This document shows positions 22,170-31,911 of a stretch of 64,000 nucleotides of DNA, one piece after another (position 1 is the stretch's first letter; each line of letters begins with the position of its first letter). Below the pieces are notes generated by a model, which searched no databases, was not told the origin of the DNA, and saw only the letters and a program-made list of their open reading frames with translations. Made by a program: the position numbers and the translations under genes. Source of the DNA: Alisma plantago-aquatica (taxonomy: Eukaryota > Streptophyta > Magnoliopsida > Alismatales > Alismataceae); NCBI GenBank assembly GCA_963693085.1, contig OY856413.1, forward strand, positions 745,220,556 to 745,284,555, given 5' to 3'.

Positions 22170-23789
22170 ATGCCTCCCCGCGTCAACCCGCAACACGTTG
22201 AAGGGGAACAACAGGGAAGGCCTAGGGATGAATCACCTCCGCCAAGCGACAACGATCGCTACGACGGAAATGATCAACAGGAAGATCAGGAATCGGAGCA
22301 CTCCGAGGAAGGCCACCCCCATGTCAGGCGTCTTCACCGTCATCGACACAGGTGACACCAGCGCCAAGAACAACAGGGAGGCAGCAACAACGATGACTCA
22401 GACAAAGAAGAGAAGACTCTGAGGGAGCTAGCCTCCACTAAGGCCAATAATTCCAGATGCCCTGTCGTCGTTCCGCGATTCAACGCCACAAACTTTGAAC
22501 TCAAGCCATATGTCATTTCCATGATTCAGAACAAAAGCTTCAGAGGGAGTTCCAAGAATGACAATCCCTATCACCATTTGGATGCTTTTAAGAACATCTG
22601 TGATACTATCAAGATGAGGGGAGTTCCCCAGGAGGTAATCTATTGCAAGGGCTTCATCTTTTCTCTGGAAGATAAAGCTCTATCATGGTACCTAGGGCTG
22701 CCCCACCAGGCTCTGAATGGATGGGGAGCATTGGCGGATGCATTCGTAAATAAGTTCTACCCAACTGAGAAGACAGTGAGAAACAGACAAAGGATAACGT
22801 CGTTCATGCAAAAGCCTAATGAGAATCTCCATGACGCTTGGGAGCGATACCAAGAATATCAGAGGGACTGCCCTCACCACAACTACAAGAAAGGGTTCTT
22901 GATCACTACCTTCTATAACGGCCTGACTCCAGAGGAAAGGGTTTCGTTGAACGCAGCAGCAGGGAGTGACTTCCTAGGGAAAAAGCCGAGCAGGTCTGAA
23001 AAAATCATCAAGAACATGGCCGAGCTGCAAGCCGGCACTGACTATGACAGATCTGACTGTGGCCAAGCTAAGAAGGTTAGTGAAGGATCTTCTTTTGAAT
23101 CCAAGGCACTGGAGACAATCACTTCTCAGATCCAGAGGATAGCTACGGATGTAAAGCAGCTAAAAGAATCTGGCGGAAAGGGTAAGAAGCAAGTTGAAAA
23201 GGTAATAAAATGTGTAACGTGTGGAGAAGGCGGACACGGGGTAGACAGTTGCATCTACACCCAACCAGACGCATCAAGCGATTCCGAATCTGAGGATGAG
23301 GAAACTGAGAAGGTGGCTTTTGTGAATTTCAAAAGGCCGGACCACCCTGGTTTCAGCTATGGCAACAAGGATGCAGCTGAAAATGCGCATCAGTTGCAAG
23401 GCGCCTCCAAACAACCTCAAGCTTTTAAGCAAAGGGGAGGACCAAGCCAATACCCCAAAAACACTCATTTCCCATCAAACAAGGGGAACTTCCAAGCACA
23501 GGGAAAGTATCAAGGGCCTAACCGAGAACAAAGCAAAGGCATGGGCCAGGCAGACGTGGTTGGCCAGTTATTTGATTTTGTCAAGAAGTAAGATACGATC
23601 AACAATCAACTGGCGCAGAGTGCGTTATCAAATTCCGGTGTCTTGAACTCGTTGCAGGTACAACTGGCAGACATGCAGACGCACCAATGCCAGATCGACC
23701 AGCAGCTAGCTCAATTGGCTGAAATTGTGAAGAACCCATCATGGAGGATTCCGTCAAATACCGAACCGGCAAAAAGAACGGGACAATGA
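22170..23789 (+). pseudogene. gag: Gag of the 11.8-kb element (two in-frame stops)
   Basis: The ATG at 22170 opens a frame that is continuous to 23789 apart from TGA at 22353-22355 and TAA at 23589-23591. The N-terminal 60 residues are charged and His/Arg-rich. The retrotransposon gag domain follows (YVISMIQNKSFRG, EDKALSWYLGLP, AFVNKFYP, ENLHDAWERYQEYQRDCPHH, TFYNGL), with wording typical of Athila gag. A CCHC zinc knuckle, CVTCGEGGHGVDSC, is intact near 23215-23256. The part after the second stop (NNQLAQ...LAEIVKN) is a likely coiled coil, so I extend gag to 23789. Gag forms the virus-like particle and binds element RNA. It ends without running into any pol frame. Confidence 0.85.
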
Positions 23790-23863
23790 CTGCAGGAGCA
23801 TGGATGAAGATGCAGGATGACGAAACTTTGAGCGTCCAGCTGAAGACGAGAAACGCAGCTCTT

Positions 23864-23881
23864 CTCGGGAGGCAACCCGAG
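23864..23881 (+). other. Hairpin with GGGAGGCAACCC core
   Basis: CTCGGG and CCCGAG form a 6-bp perfect stem around AGGCAA. It lies 75 bases after the end of the gag frame. Confidence 0.6.
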
Positions 23882-23964
23882 TTGTCTTTTTAATTCCTAG
23901 AATAGGACGTTTTTACTTTCCTGCAAAAGAAACATTACAAACATTTTGGGATGTAATAAGGCCC

Positions 23965-23995
23965 GAGTCAATGCATGTGCCACATGCGTTGACTC
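23965..23995 (+). other. 13-bp hairpin
   Basis: GAGTCAATGCATG pairs with CATGCGTTGACTC over 13 positions with one T-G wobble and a 5-base loop. Function unknown. Confidence 0.65.
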
Positions 23996-25092
23996 CGTTT
24001 TATGGGTCACCGAAGTATTCTTTAGGACGGGATGGGTAATTCTAGCTGAGGCCAGGACCTTAGTTTTGGGCCAGTGATGTCTTACTCCTCAACCGCTTTA
24101 GCTACCCCTTTTCATTTTCAAGTTTCCTTTTCTTTCTTCTAGCTTTTGCTCCGAAGGTCGTAACACAAAGCAACCCCACCGGCAAGATATGCACAACATC
24201 GTGCAAAAAGTGGTTCGGGCATCGCTAAGGCCATGACAAAAGATGCTCCTGGACAGCATGAGCCTGTGACGATCGTGCCAAAGGACTGATCACCCTTAGT
24301 CCGACGGATGGACTGCCCGTCTCGGGAATGATATGCCCTATCGGCCGATGCATGCCCAGAATGGCTTGCCGTGTTTTCACCATATCGAAAAACCAAGGTT
24401 GAGTTCACTATATATATACGAACATGTTTTACCGTGTTGGGCTACCTGAATTACTGTGCTCGTGCTCCTGTATCGTGCAAAGGACTTTGTGCTTTTTGCT
24501 CTTGTGTCGCGCGACACCCCCTGCCTTCGTAACGTGCAGAAATCCCGAGCTCTGTGAGGTACATCCCGACAGACCTATCACCCAGTAGATATCACCCGGT
24601 ATATCTATCGCGCAGCAGTCTTTGCTGCCCGACACGTTCTCTGTTACATGTATGGACTATCGGCCTTGTTAGCTTAACAATTTCGTATCGCCCGACATGC
24701 ATATCGCACAACGTATCTTTTAGTAACTATTGCCCGATATGCCCTGTCAGGCGAGAGTCGTGTCGTCCATTTTTGTATCGACCCATATATTTTGTGCCGG
24801 GCGACACGCCGTTTCCTTTGTGTATATACGAGCCGTATCGGTCATCTTTTATCACCTGACACGGCCGAGCGTTTGTCTCCCTATCGCCTAGTCCGTATCG
24901 GGCGATACCCGTCCCTAGTATCGGCCACATGACTTCACCATAGAACCTTGTGTGTCACCCGATACTGGGGGGGGGGTAGGGGCCGTGCAGCCTTTGTACA
25001 AAAACACCGGGCCACAAATTTATTCTTTATTGTATACCTCTTTCAAAAGCCAACATGTTTAATCAAAGTATTTCTTTTGTTTTCCTATAGAG

Positions 25093-27337
25093 ATGGCCCG
25101 CACCAAGATCACTGCTGTCCCCGTTGACTCTCAGGGTAGAAGGATCTACCCAGAGACTGCGGCTGGAACCTCCAACGCCGGGCGGAAGCACCCGAATCCA
25201 AGACCAGTCGAGGCCTCTACAACGGAAAAGAGGGCCAGGGTTGGAGAAGCAGAAACTCCAACTCCAATTCTAACTCCAACACCCCAACCGCAGCAGCAAT
25301 CCTGGAGGCCTTGGCGGTGAGTTTCGAGCCAAGGAACGACGAGCATACTCACTGGTACGCTGAGCTGGTGTCCAAAATCTACCGCCCCAGTAGGTTCTGC
25401 CACGAAGCCTCATTTGCTGATCTGGGAATCGAGAAGAGGTTGAAGGCCGTCCTCGCCGCGGTGGGTCTGAAGAAATTCTGCTTCAGCAGGTCTTCCTCGT
25501 ACACTAGGCTGACAATGGAGTTCATGTCTTCCCTCCACTGGGTAAGAAATTCACCGGCAGAGAGAAAGGAATTGGAGGGCCAGACAGACTCCAGGCCTGA
25601 CTCTACAACTCGGAGTGCACAATCTCTGAAAAGTTCCTGAACCAGATCTTCTCTTCAAGCGAGGAGGAGAGGAACCTGATGGACAATGGTGAGAGAATCA
25701 CCAAAGGAGACGAGTTTGATCTCGTGAAGCTCTGGAACCAGTTAACCGGCGAATCTTCGTTCAAGCCGGGAAAGAAGGTAGCTCCTATGCACTCATGCTT
25801 CTGGAGGATAGTGCACAAACTGGTGGCATGCCTCTTGTTCAGTAAGTACAAATCCAGCAACATATACACGGAGGAGCTCCATGTCATGTGGCACATAATG
25901 GAGGGCCGAGTAATCAACCTCGGACGATTTTTGATGAACAGACTACATCCGATGAAGGAAGCTACAAATGACTACTGCATGGGCAGAATAGTCAACCTTA
26001 TCGCAGAGGGGATCAGGTACCCGAAAGAGCCGCACAACCTTTCGAGGACGCAGGGCGATGAGGTAATCGACACCAAGTACCTGATCAGGGCCAATATCAT
26101 CAGGAAGGAGGGGAGAGACTTTTTCTATAAGTTCGCAAGGGCGAATTTACTCCTCCCACTCCCTCGCTGTGTCGACTACGACGTAGACAAACTAGTCTTC
26201 ACTGCCACAGAAATAGAAGCTGTGGCGGCCAACACAACCCAAGCCGCCACCATAATAGCCCAAGAAAGGACATCCACATCAACTACCGCCCCTGCAAGGA
26301 CGGTGGAAGCTGAGAAAGAGCCGGTGATCGTAGAGGTCACCGAGACATCAACTTCGGGAGCTGCTACGGGGGAAGCAACCGCAGCCCCAGACATCCCTGA
26401 AGGGCCTGTAGAGGCAGAAGAAGAACCTGAACCGGACACCAGTAATGAGGTGTTCGCTGAGATCCTGAGAAGGGAGCTCGAAGGTGCACGGCTGACACCG
26501 GCCCCGACAACGGTGGCTCCTGTCAAAGCTGCTGGAAGGATCACCGAGGACGCAGAGGTCGAGCAGCATCCGCCCACACCAAGGCCGTCTTCACCAAGAT
26601 ATGAAGGCGAGGCAGAGGCGGCCGCAAGGGGGCCAACACCTCTCCCATCAACATCTGCCACGTGAACAATTGAGATACGCTCTACCTCGTCTGGTGGGCC
26701 ATCACGCGGGCAGGATGTCATGAGGACGGGAGGGAGGCACGCAGGAACCCGTCCGTCGCTCAGGAAGATGATAGGTGACGATCTCGACCTCTTGCGGGAG
26801 GTAACAGACAACAACTCCGCTACTTGTTTTTCCCTAACTCGCAAACTTGCATCTTTCCAAGACAGGATGGATAGCCAAGAGCGAGAGCTGCTGACTCTGG
26901 CTGGCCTTCCCGGCGGGCTAGAGACTCTGAATGCTATAATGCAGCAAGTTCTCCAACGCCTCGACAAAATTGAGGAGAGGCTGGATAGAGGGGACGACCA
27001 TCCGCGCCGAAGGCAGTCGAGACGGTCGTCGTCACCCCCGAGCCGGAGCTCTCCATCATCTTCGTCAGCGTCTCCCTCGACATCAGCGTCACCCTCCTCC
27101 TCCGGCGGGCGATCCTCAATGCCCGAGGAGGGGACGCGACCGAAGTCCATCGACGGAGCTCCAACAAGACAGGCGATCCCCGTAGGCCCCGAGGAAGGGA
27201 ATCCCTCAATCCCCCTAGATGATATTGAAGATGATAACAGAGATGTCAGCATCGGGACAGACTCTTCAGATGAGTCAGAGGGAGAAAAGGGGGACGTGTA
27301 CGCAACCAATGAAAGACACCTCACCCGAGGTAGATGA
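25093..27337 (+). pseudogene. ATHILA ORF1-like protein with coiled-coil and Ser/Arg-rich linker
   Basis: The ATG at 25093 is followed by about 70 residues rich in Pro, Thr and Gln. A frame change near 25300 leads into YRPSRFCHEASFADLGIEKR and SSYTRLTMEFMSSLHWV. A second change near 25560-25610 leads into FLNQIF, DLVKLWNQLTGESSF, HSCFWRIVHKLVACLLF and VMWHIMEGRVINLGRFL. This order is what I recall of the ATHILA ORF1 family, whose biochemical role is unknown. From about 26200 the chain is low-complexity (Thr, Ala, Glu), then comes TGA at 26663, a probable coiled coil (TRKLASFQDRMDSQERELL; IMQQVLQRLDKIEERLD) and an RRRQSRRSSSPPSRSSPSSS linker with an acidic end. TGA at 27335 stands before the next domain, but the reading frame is unbroken from about 25610 to 29053 apart from stops. 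Confidence 0.65.
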
Positions 27338-27340
27338 TCG

Positions 27341-28363
27341 ATGGCAGACAGGTTTCGCGAGCCATCAGAGATACCGTCCTTCGAAATGGCCGACTTCGAC
27401 AGAAGGGCCATCGGCTACCTGTCGATCAGAGACCAGAAACTGCTAGACAGGGTCCTAAGAACGCAGGCAGATGAAGAAGACATCGTCTGGAGCGACGACT
27501 ACTTTTCCGTACGATGGGGAACACTCCGCAACATGTTTCGCTCGACGACCGCCGTCAGAAAAAGGCTATTCAGGGTCCTCGAGAATGCTATAATAGAAAA
27601 TATCGATAGTAGGACAGGTCGGAAGAAAATATACAGTGCCACCCCGACCTTGGCGAGAAGGCTGATGTGCAGAGAACTAGACTCCTCTGCGGTGTCCAAC
27701 ATGCTGCAACACATTGACGAGCATGACCCTAACCTCGTGTTGGCACCATACAAGCACCGCGACATATGGTTCCTCTACGTAGCAGACCTAAGGAACCACG
27801 AAGTCCGACTCCTGAATTGCAGCCACAACGAGGCACCTCACTCAGGGATCACCTTCAGCCGCCCAGAAGACAAAAACTTAAGGCTTCTACCGGTGCGCCT
27901 TCAAAGAATTATCAAGCGAGGAGCCAAACGCCACGGCGGCATTTGGAACTTCTTTTCTATTCGCAACTTCCCCATCCAGGCTGAAGAGGGAAGCGGAAAC
28001 ATCACCTTAGTCGTCTTAAGTGTCATTGAGGTGCTCAGTACATTTGGCAACTTGAGGGCCCTTAGGGGCCATTGTTTCTATCAACGCAGGGGCACCTACG
28101 CCATGTTGCTGATCAAGGACAAGCGCTATTTCCGGGACGCTGGGGTACCGGAGCGGCTGCTGGACAGTGACCTAGATGAAGACTCTTCTCAGTCCAGCAG
28201 CCCCTCAGAAAAAGAAGAAGAAGTGGCGACCGTCAAACATGGGGCAGGCAAGGAGCTGATGGTCCTTAAGAAAGTGCACGGGATGGAAGAAACTACTTCG
28301 CCTAAAGCCACAGAAGGGATGATAAAAAACTTTGACCGTTTCTCGTGCGCTACACTCACGTAG
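27341..28363 (+). pseudogene. Ulp1-like pseudopeptidase domain (catalytic residues replaced)
   Basis: A 340-residue open frame, in the same frame as the regions on both sides. I read it as a C48-type fold without its active site. NLVLAPYKHRDIWFLYVADL has the position and pattern of the Ulp1 strand that normally carries His-Trp, but Ile precedes Trp. EVRLLN has Asn at the Asp position. FPIQAEEGSGNITLVVLSVI lines up with PQQTPLSNDCGIHVLEWI of the next domain, with no Cys-Gly. The relic copy at about 5850-5890 reads HNDSAFIILQIM at this place, closer to NDCG and with Ser for Cys, which supports the alignment. A charged C-terminal tail (about residues 275-340) follows. This could be a regulatory or substrate-binding partner of the active domain. 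No search was run, so the fold is an inference. Confidence 0.55.
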
Positions 28364-29053
28364 GAGCAGGTAGATGTAATCCTTCTGAAGTTAGCAGATG
28401 CTACCCCGAGGGATGTCATTTACAAGGCGGGCAATGTCATAGTCCCAATCGATGAGATAAGGGACGTGGTTAAAGAAGGAGGATATTTGTCGGTATCGGT
28501 ATTAACCGCTTGCGTCCAAATTTTACAACCAAAGTTCGATCACGCATATATAGCCCATCCTATGCTGTTTAATGACATTTGCCTAGCCGACGAATCAGGA
28601 GCACAGAAGCTTTTCCTGGAAGAGTTGGAAAGCAGAGTCCCTAGCCAAATCTTTCTGCCAATTATTCATTATAACCATTGGACGCTCCTGACGGTGTACA
28701 CCCAGCAACGAGCAGGAATCTTTTACAACAGCTCGGACGGCAACAACAACCATCCAATGCCGTGTACATCAGAACCGCTGTCATCCGTCGAATGCTTAAC
28801 TCGGAAATACTATGACGGGGTGACAAAGATGATACAACCAATCCTGGACACACAAGCAAACAAATGGCATGAGCTTCAGTTCTTCCACCGCAGCCCACAA
28901 CAGACCCCATTATCCAACGATTGCGGTATTCACGTCCTGGAATGGATAGCGAATAAAGAGACGCCTGACCAGCTCCATCACATCGATTACCACATCAAAA
29001 GAGGAGAATATGTGTGGGAGCTTTTATCTGACAAAGGTGCGCTCGTCGGCTAA
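28364..29053 (+). pseudogene. Ulp1-like C48 cysteine peptidase domain
   Basis: The frame continues from the previous domain through TAG at 28361-28363 and ends at TAA 29051-29053. Counted from the ATG at 28466, SQIFLPIIHYNHWTLLTVY places the catalytic His at residue 71 (codon 28676-28678), GIFYNSSDG puts Asn 88 at the usual Asp place, and QQTPLSNDCGIHVLEWI has Cys 153 with Gln residues 7 and 8 before it. C48 enzymes cut ubiquitin-like proteins such as SUMO, or precursor proteins at Gly-Gly-like sites. The N-terminal part (VIVPIDEIRDVVKEGGYLS) is also typical of the fold, so the domain starts before the ATG. It might process the long polyprotein or deconjugate SUMO from host or Gag proteins; neither can be told from sequence. 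This domain itself has no stop or frameshift. Confidence 0.8.
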
Positions 29054-29084
29054 CCCTCACTGGATTAGCATTACCTTACCTAAT

Positions 29085-29118
29085 CTACTTCACAACTCTG
29101 GGACAGAGTGTGGAGTAG
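29085..29118 (+). other. Hairpin directly after the Ulp1 frame
   Basis: CTACTTCACAACTCTG and CAGAGTGTGGAGTAG pair almost fully (one bulged A and one G-T wobble) around GGA. It lies 32 bases after the stop codon and is followed by GTTTGGGGGGG. A related but weaker hairpin follows the Ulp1 frame of the relic at about 7030-7060. It could be a terminator-like or RNA-stability structure. Confidence 0.6.
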
Positions 29119-29690
29119 GTTTGGGGGGGTACCATGGTACCAGTGAGGGAGGTACAAAATTCTGTCAAATTTTCTAACTTAATCTTTTGATTCTTTTGTT
29201 TATCACGTATACATATACTTGTTCATGTAAAACTCTTGGATACATATACATGTTCATAAAAAAAAAATTGAAATTTTGCAAAATTTTTCTTATTTTGTCC
29301 CCATGCATATGTACAAAGTCGCTATATTAGTAAAAACCCTGATGCAACTGCCTGCCAAGTATTATTTTCTTTGCGCTAAATATGACGCAAGTCCTGTTAT
29401 ATCTTTTTGATAGTGCTGCTTCAAATGAACAAAAGAATATGTTTTTCTTTGCCAAAAATTTCAAAAATATAATAATCTCGCAAATAGCTAAGAGACGAGT
29501 ATGGAGAACGAAAAAGCTGCCCAAACAGCAAGAATCTCTTTGTTTCCCTTACCCGACAAAAATCCTAAAAAGGGAGAGAAACCTTATGAGAGCGAATAAA
29601 AGCATGAGAGTTGTGCCCAATAAAAGAAAAAGAAAAATATATACACACACTTGTTTTCCAAAAGTACCCATCTTTAGGCATGGTAGATCC
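29119..29690 (+). other. 3' untranslated region of the 11.8-kb element
   Basis: No supported frame; short open frames here have no known motif. It holds a 14-bp perfect palindrome, GGTACCATGGTACC, at 29128-29141. Confidence 0.6.
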
Positions 29691-29780
29691 GGGGCAGTGG
29701 TACGTAGGATGTGAAATCACTGCTCTAAAGCCAACTGGCTTGGACTGCAGGGACCACTTGCCCGTTAACAGACCCTTACC
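29691..29780 (+). other. Conserved non-coding block in the element 3' UTR (copy 2)
   Basis: Aligns with 7625-7715 of the pol-bearing relic. It contains the AAGCC-aact-GGCTT hairpin, GGACTGCAGGGACCACTTG and CAGACCCTTACCT. It lies about 330 bases before the polypurine tract. Conservation between two otherwise distant copies suggests a role in cis, for example packaging or RNA processing (inference). Confidence 0.65.
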
Positions 29781-30100
29781 TGGATGGACCGATGGGAAAC
29801 AAGAAGAAAACCCAAAAAGCCTTAGTCTACCCTATACACAGCTTTCTACCCCGAAAATAAAGCTGTTTGGTGTGGAAGCTAACTTCGGAATCATACAACA
29901 ACGTCTCGCCGAAGCTGTAGAGAATAATATTACTTAAACAATAAGGCAAGAAAAATGAAGTCTTTTGTTCGTAATGAGGCAGCATTATCTCTAAAGGCAT
30001 TACGATACTTGTTTTACATCTTGGCCTGAAAAGCATACTACGCAGGAAGAAGCATCGCCAAATAAAGTTTAAATATTGATTGAGGACAATCAAAACGCTA

Positions 30101-30113
30101 AGTTTGGGGGAGT
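30101..30113 (+). other. Polypurine tract of the 11.8-kb element
   Basis: AGTTTGGGGGAGT lies directly before the 3' LTR start TGAAAACACC, the normal place of the plus-strand primer. The wording is typical of Athila-type elements. Confidence 0.85.
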
Positions 30114-31911
30114 TGAAAACACCAATTTTTGTGATGTTTTTGGCCTTTATTCTGTTATCAAAACTGCCCTTTTCAGTTGTTTTCCTCACTTTTATATGCA
30201 TTTCTGTAATAATTGGCAAAGCAATGCTCTCAATCCAATATTTCCATCTTTTGCAGAGTTTCCTCCTATTTTGTCCCATTTAACACCAATAAGGCTGTTC
30301 CGACCCGCAAATAAGTCCAAAGACTGTCTCGGCCCCCCCTGACGCCCGATACACACGCTGACCGGTAGGGCTGCGCGATGGACGACATGCCTCTTTACCC
30401 AACAGGGAGCCAAGCGTGCCGCAATTACTCCGGTTTCCGTGCGATATCGACCACCCACCGGCAGGCGCCTCTCACCACGACGCCCGACAACCGACCTCCT
30501 TGTGCCGGGCGATACTGGGCGATACCCGCGTCAGCCGACCACCGACTGAACGACGGAAAGGAGGACACATGGTGCTTCGAGCACCATATCTTCCCCCGAC
30601 CAGCTGCCTATAAATAGCAGCTACAGGGAGCCGAAAAGACAGCTTAGACAATTCGGACAAGCTTGGCCACTTCAGGTTTCGGATAGTCGAGTGATCTTCG
30701 GAGGAGGCTGCGAGAGCAGGCGTATCGTGCTCCAGTGTTCGTATCGGGAGACACTAGGTGAGCTCTTCCTCATCCCGAGAGGGAGGGGATTGGTTCACCT
30801 AGGACTGTATCGGGCGACATCGGGAGCCGATATCGGCCGATGTAGATACGCGACACGAGTGCCCGACACCAGTGCCCGGCAGTAGGATATGTAGCTCCAT
30901 GCCCGACACGATAACGAACCCGATACGCTCCGCCCGTCAGGCGTGTCGCCCGAGAGGGTGTGCCGCCCGACTTGAGCATATCGGCCAGGTCCTTGAGCGA
31001 TACAGTCGCCCGTCGTGGTATGCCGAGCGTGCCGCCCGACACGGCTGTATCGGGCTAGGCCCCTTTGTCCGATATCGGGCGGGATGGTTACTGTAGCTTG
31101 TCGTCCTTCTACATCAAGAAGGCGACACATATCTTTAATTCTGTTATTTAATTCTTTACTCATGCATTGTAACTAAGACCTTTAATGCTTATAGAAATAG
31201 AAATGCTTACTTACTTGCTGCTCTATGCTTGGTGCAATATGTTGGATGAATGCTATGTTTGGTATCTGAACTCTAGCTTGCATGTTTTGGATCACGTTTC
31301 GCTTAGCTATCGAATCGTGTTTTCCCGTCGCAACAAATTCGAGAGTTGTGTTGCGGCTCTAGTGTTTGGTCCGATTCTAGAGTATGAGAGTGCCCAGAAC
31401 GGAGTTGCTTTAGTAACCTTTCCACTCTAATTTGAGTCCGGTGACCCCTAGAGTGGAACCGATGCCTTGTTAGAGGTGCCCGCTTCGAGAGGAGGGGTAC
31501 AGGATTGGTCCTACCGCCGCTTGCTTTACCACAGTTTTATCCTTCGTACCTCGCCTTAGCTCCGAGTGTATCCTTCTGTTTCTGTTGCATGAAAACCCCT
31601 AAAAACTGCTAATTGCTTAAAACCTTAAATCGTTCTAGTAACTCCACTTGGAGATAGTTTTCTTATTTTGTTCGTGACATCTTTATGCTTCCCTCCTAGG
31701 GAACTTATCATCTCTTTATACATGCCGGAGTGTAGCGTGTCGATTATGGGTTCTCAATACTACCCCCTTGTCCCTGTGTTCGACCCCGTATATCTACTTC
31801 GACCCCGTAAACAAAGTTGCGGGGGCCTAGAAGGATTCGGGTTTATAAATGAAAAAGCTCGACTACCTCAAATCCCCCTCCAATTTTAGGACGTGCGATT
31901 TAGGCCGGTCA
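30114..31911 (+). repeat. 3' LTR of the 11.8-kb element
   Basis: Aligns with 20124-21886. It carries an extra 44-base segment near 30755-30798, bounded by CTAGGTGA and TCACCTAG. It lacks about 9 bases near 31021 that are present in the 5' LTR. The second base pair of the start differs (TGAAAACA here, TGATAACA in the 5' LTR). Confidence 0.95.
30602..30622 (+). promoter_or_regulatory. 3' LTR copy of the TATA box inside an inverted repeat
   Basis: Same AGCTGC - CTATAAATA - GCAGCT arrangement as at 20612-20632, unchanged. Confidence 0.7.

Larger units (their letters stand above)
23790..25092 (+). other. Spacer in place of pol, with hairpins and LTR-like motifs
   Basis: There is no coding frame, and no RT, integrase or protease motif in any frame. 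At 23864-23881 lies a CTCGGG-aggcaa-CCCGAG hairpin; from memory a GGGAGGCAACCC box is common just downstream of pol in plant Athila-type elements, which would make this the scar of a pol deletion. A second hairpin is at 23965-23995. From about 24290 to 24990 the CGCCCGACAC / GGGCGATACC motif of the LTRs recurs many times. A TATA-like CTATATATATACG at about 24407-24420 precedes the downstream frame by about 670 bases and could be an internal promoter (speculative). Confidence 0.7.
20124..31911 (+). mobile_element. Non-autonomous Athila-type LTR element with ORF1-like and tandem Ulp1-like domains, no pol
   Basis: A complete element of 11,788 bases: LTRs at 20124-21886 and 30114-31911 (TG...CA ends), primer site at 21893-21910, polypurine tract at 30101-30113. 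The CCCGG target duplication lies at 20119-20123 and 31912-31916, and the empty site is preserved once at 38837-38841 in the sister copia LTR. Inside are gag (22170-23789), a 1.3-kb spacer where pol would be expected, and a long frame (25093-29053) for an ATHILA ORF1-like domain and two Ulp1-like domains, then about 1 kb of 3' UTR. No protease, RT, RNase H or integrase motif occurs. In the first 318 aligned LTR bases I count 15 differences (13 transitions), so it is younger than its copia host. It would need enzymes in trans from a pol-bearing relative such as the ancestor of 1620-7870. Confidence 0.9.

Noticed and set aside
26176..27411. 411-codon minus-strand open frame
   Set aside because: It is antisense to the low-complexity Ser/Arg-rich part of the ORF1-like frame; the composition (Ser-rich, no domain) is what the opposite strand of such DNA gives.
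22353..28363. Stop-codon readthrough as a normal expression mode of the 11.8-kb element
   Set aside because: No readthrough context or pseudoknot is evident; several stops fit C-to-T decay, and real frameshifts are also present.
29382..29714. 110-codon frame in the 3' UTR of the 11.8-kb element
   Set aside because: Low-complexity Lys-rich reading of AT-rich UTR, not conserved in the relic.
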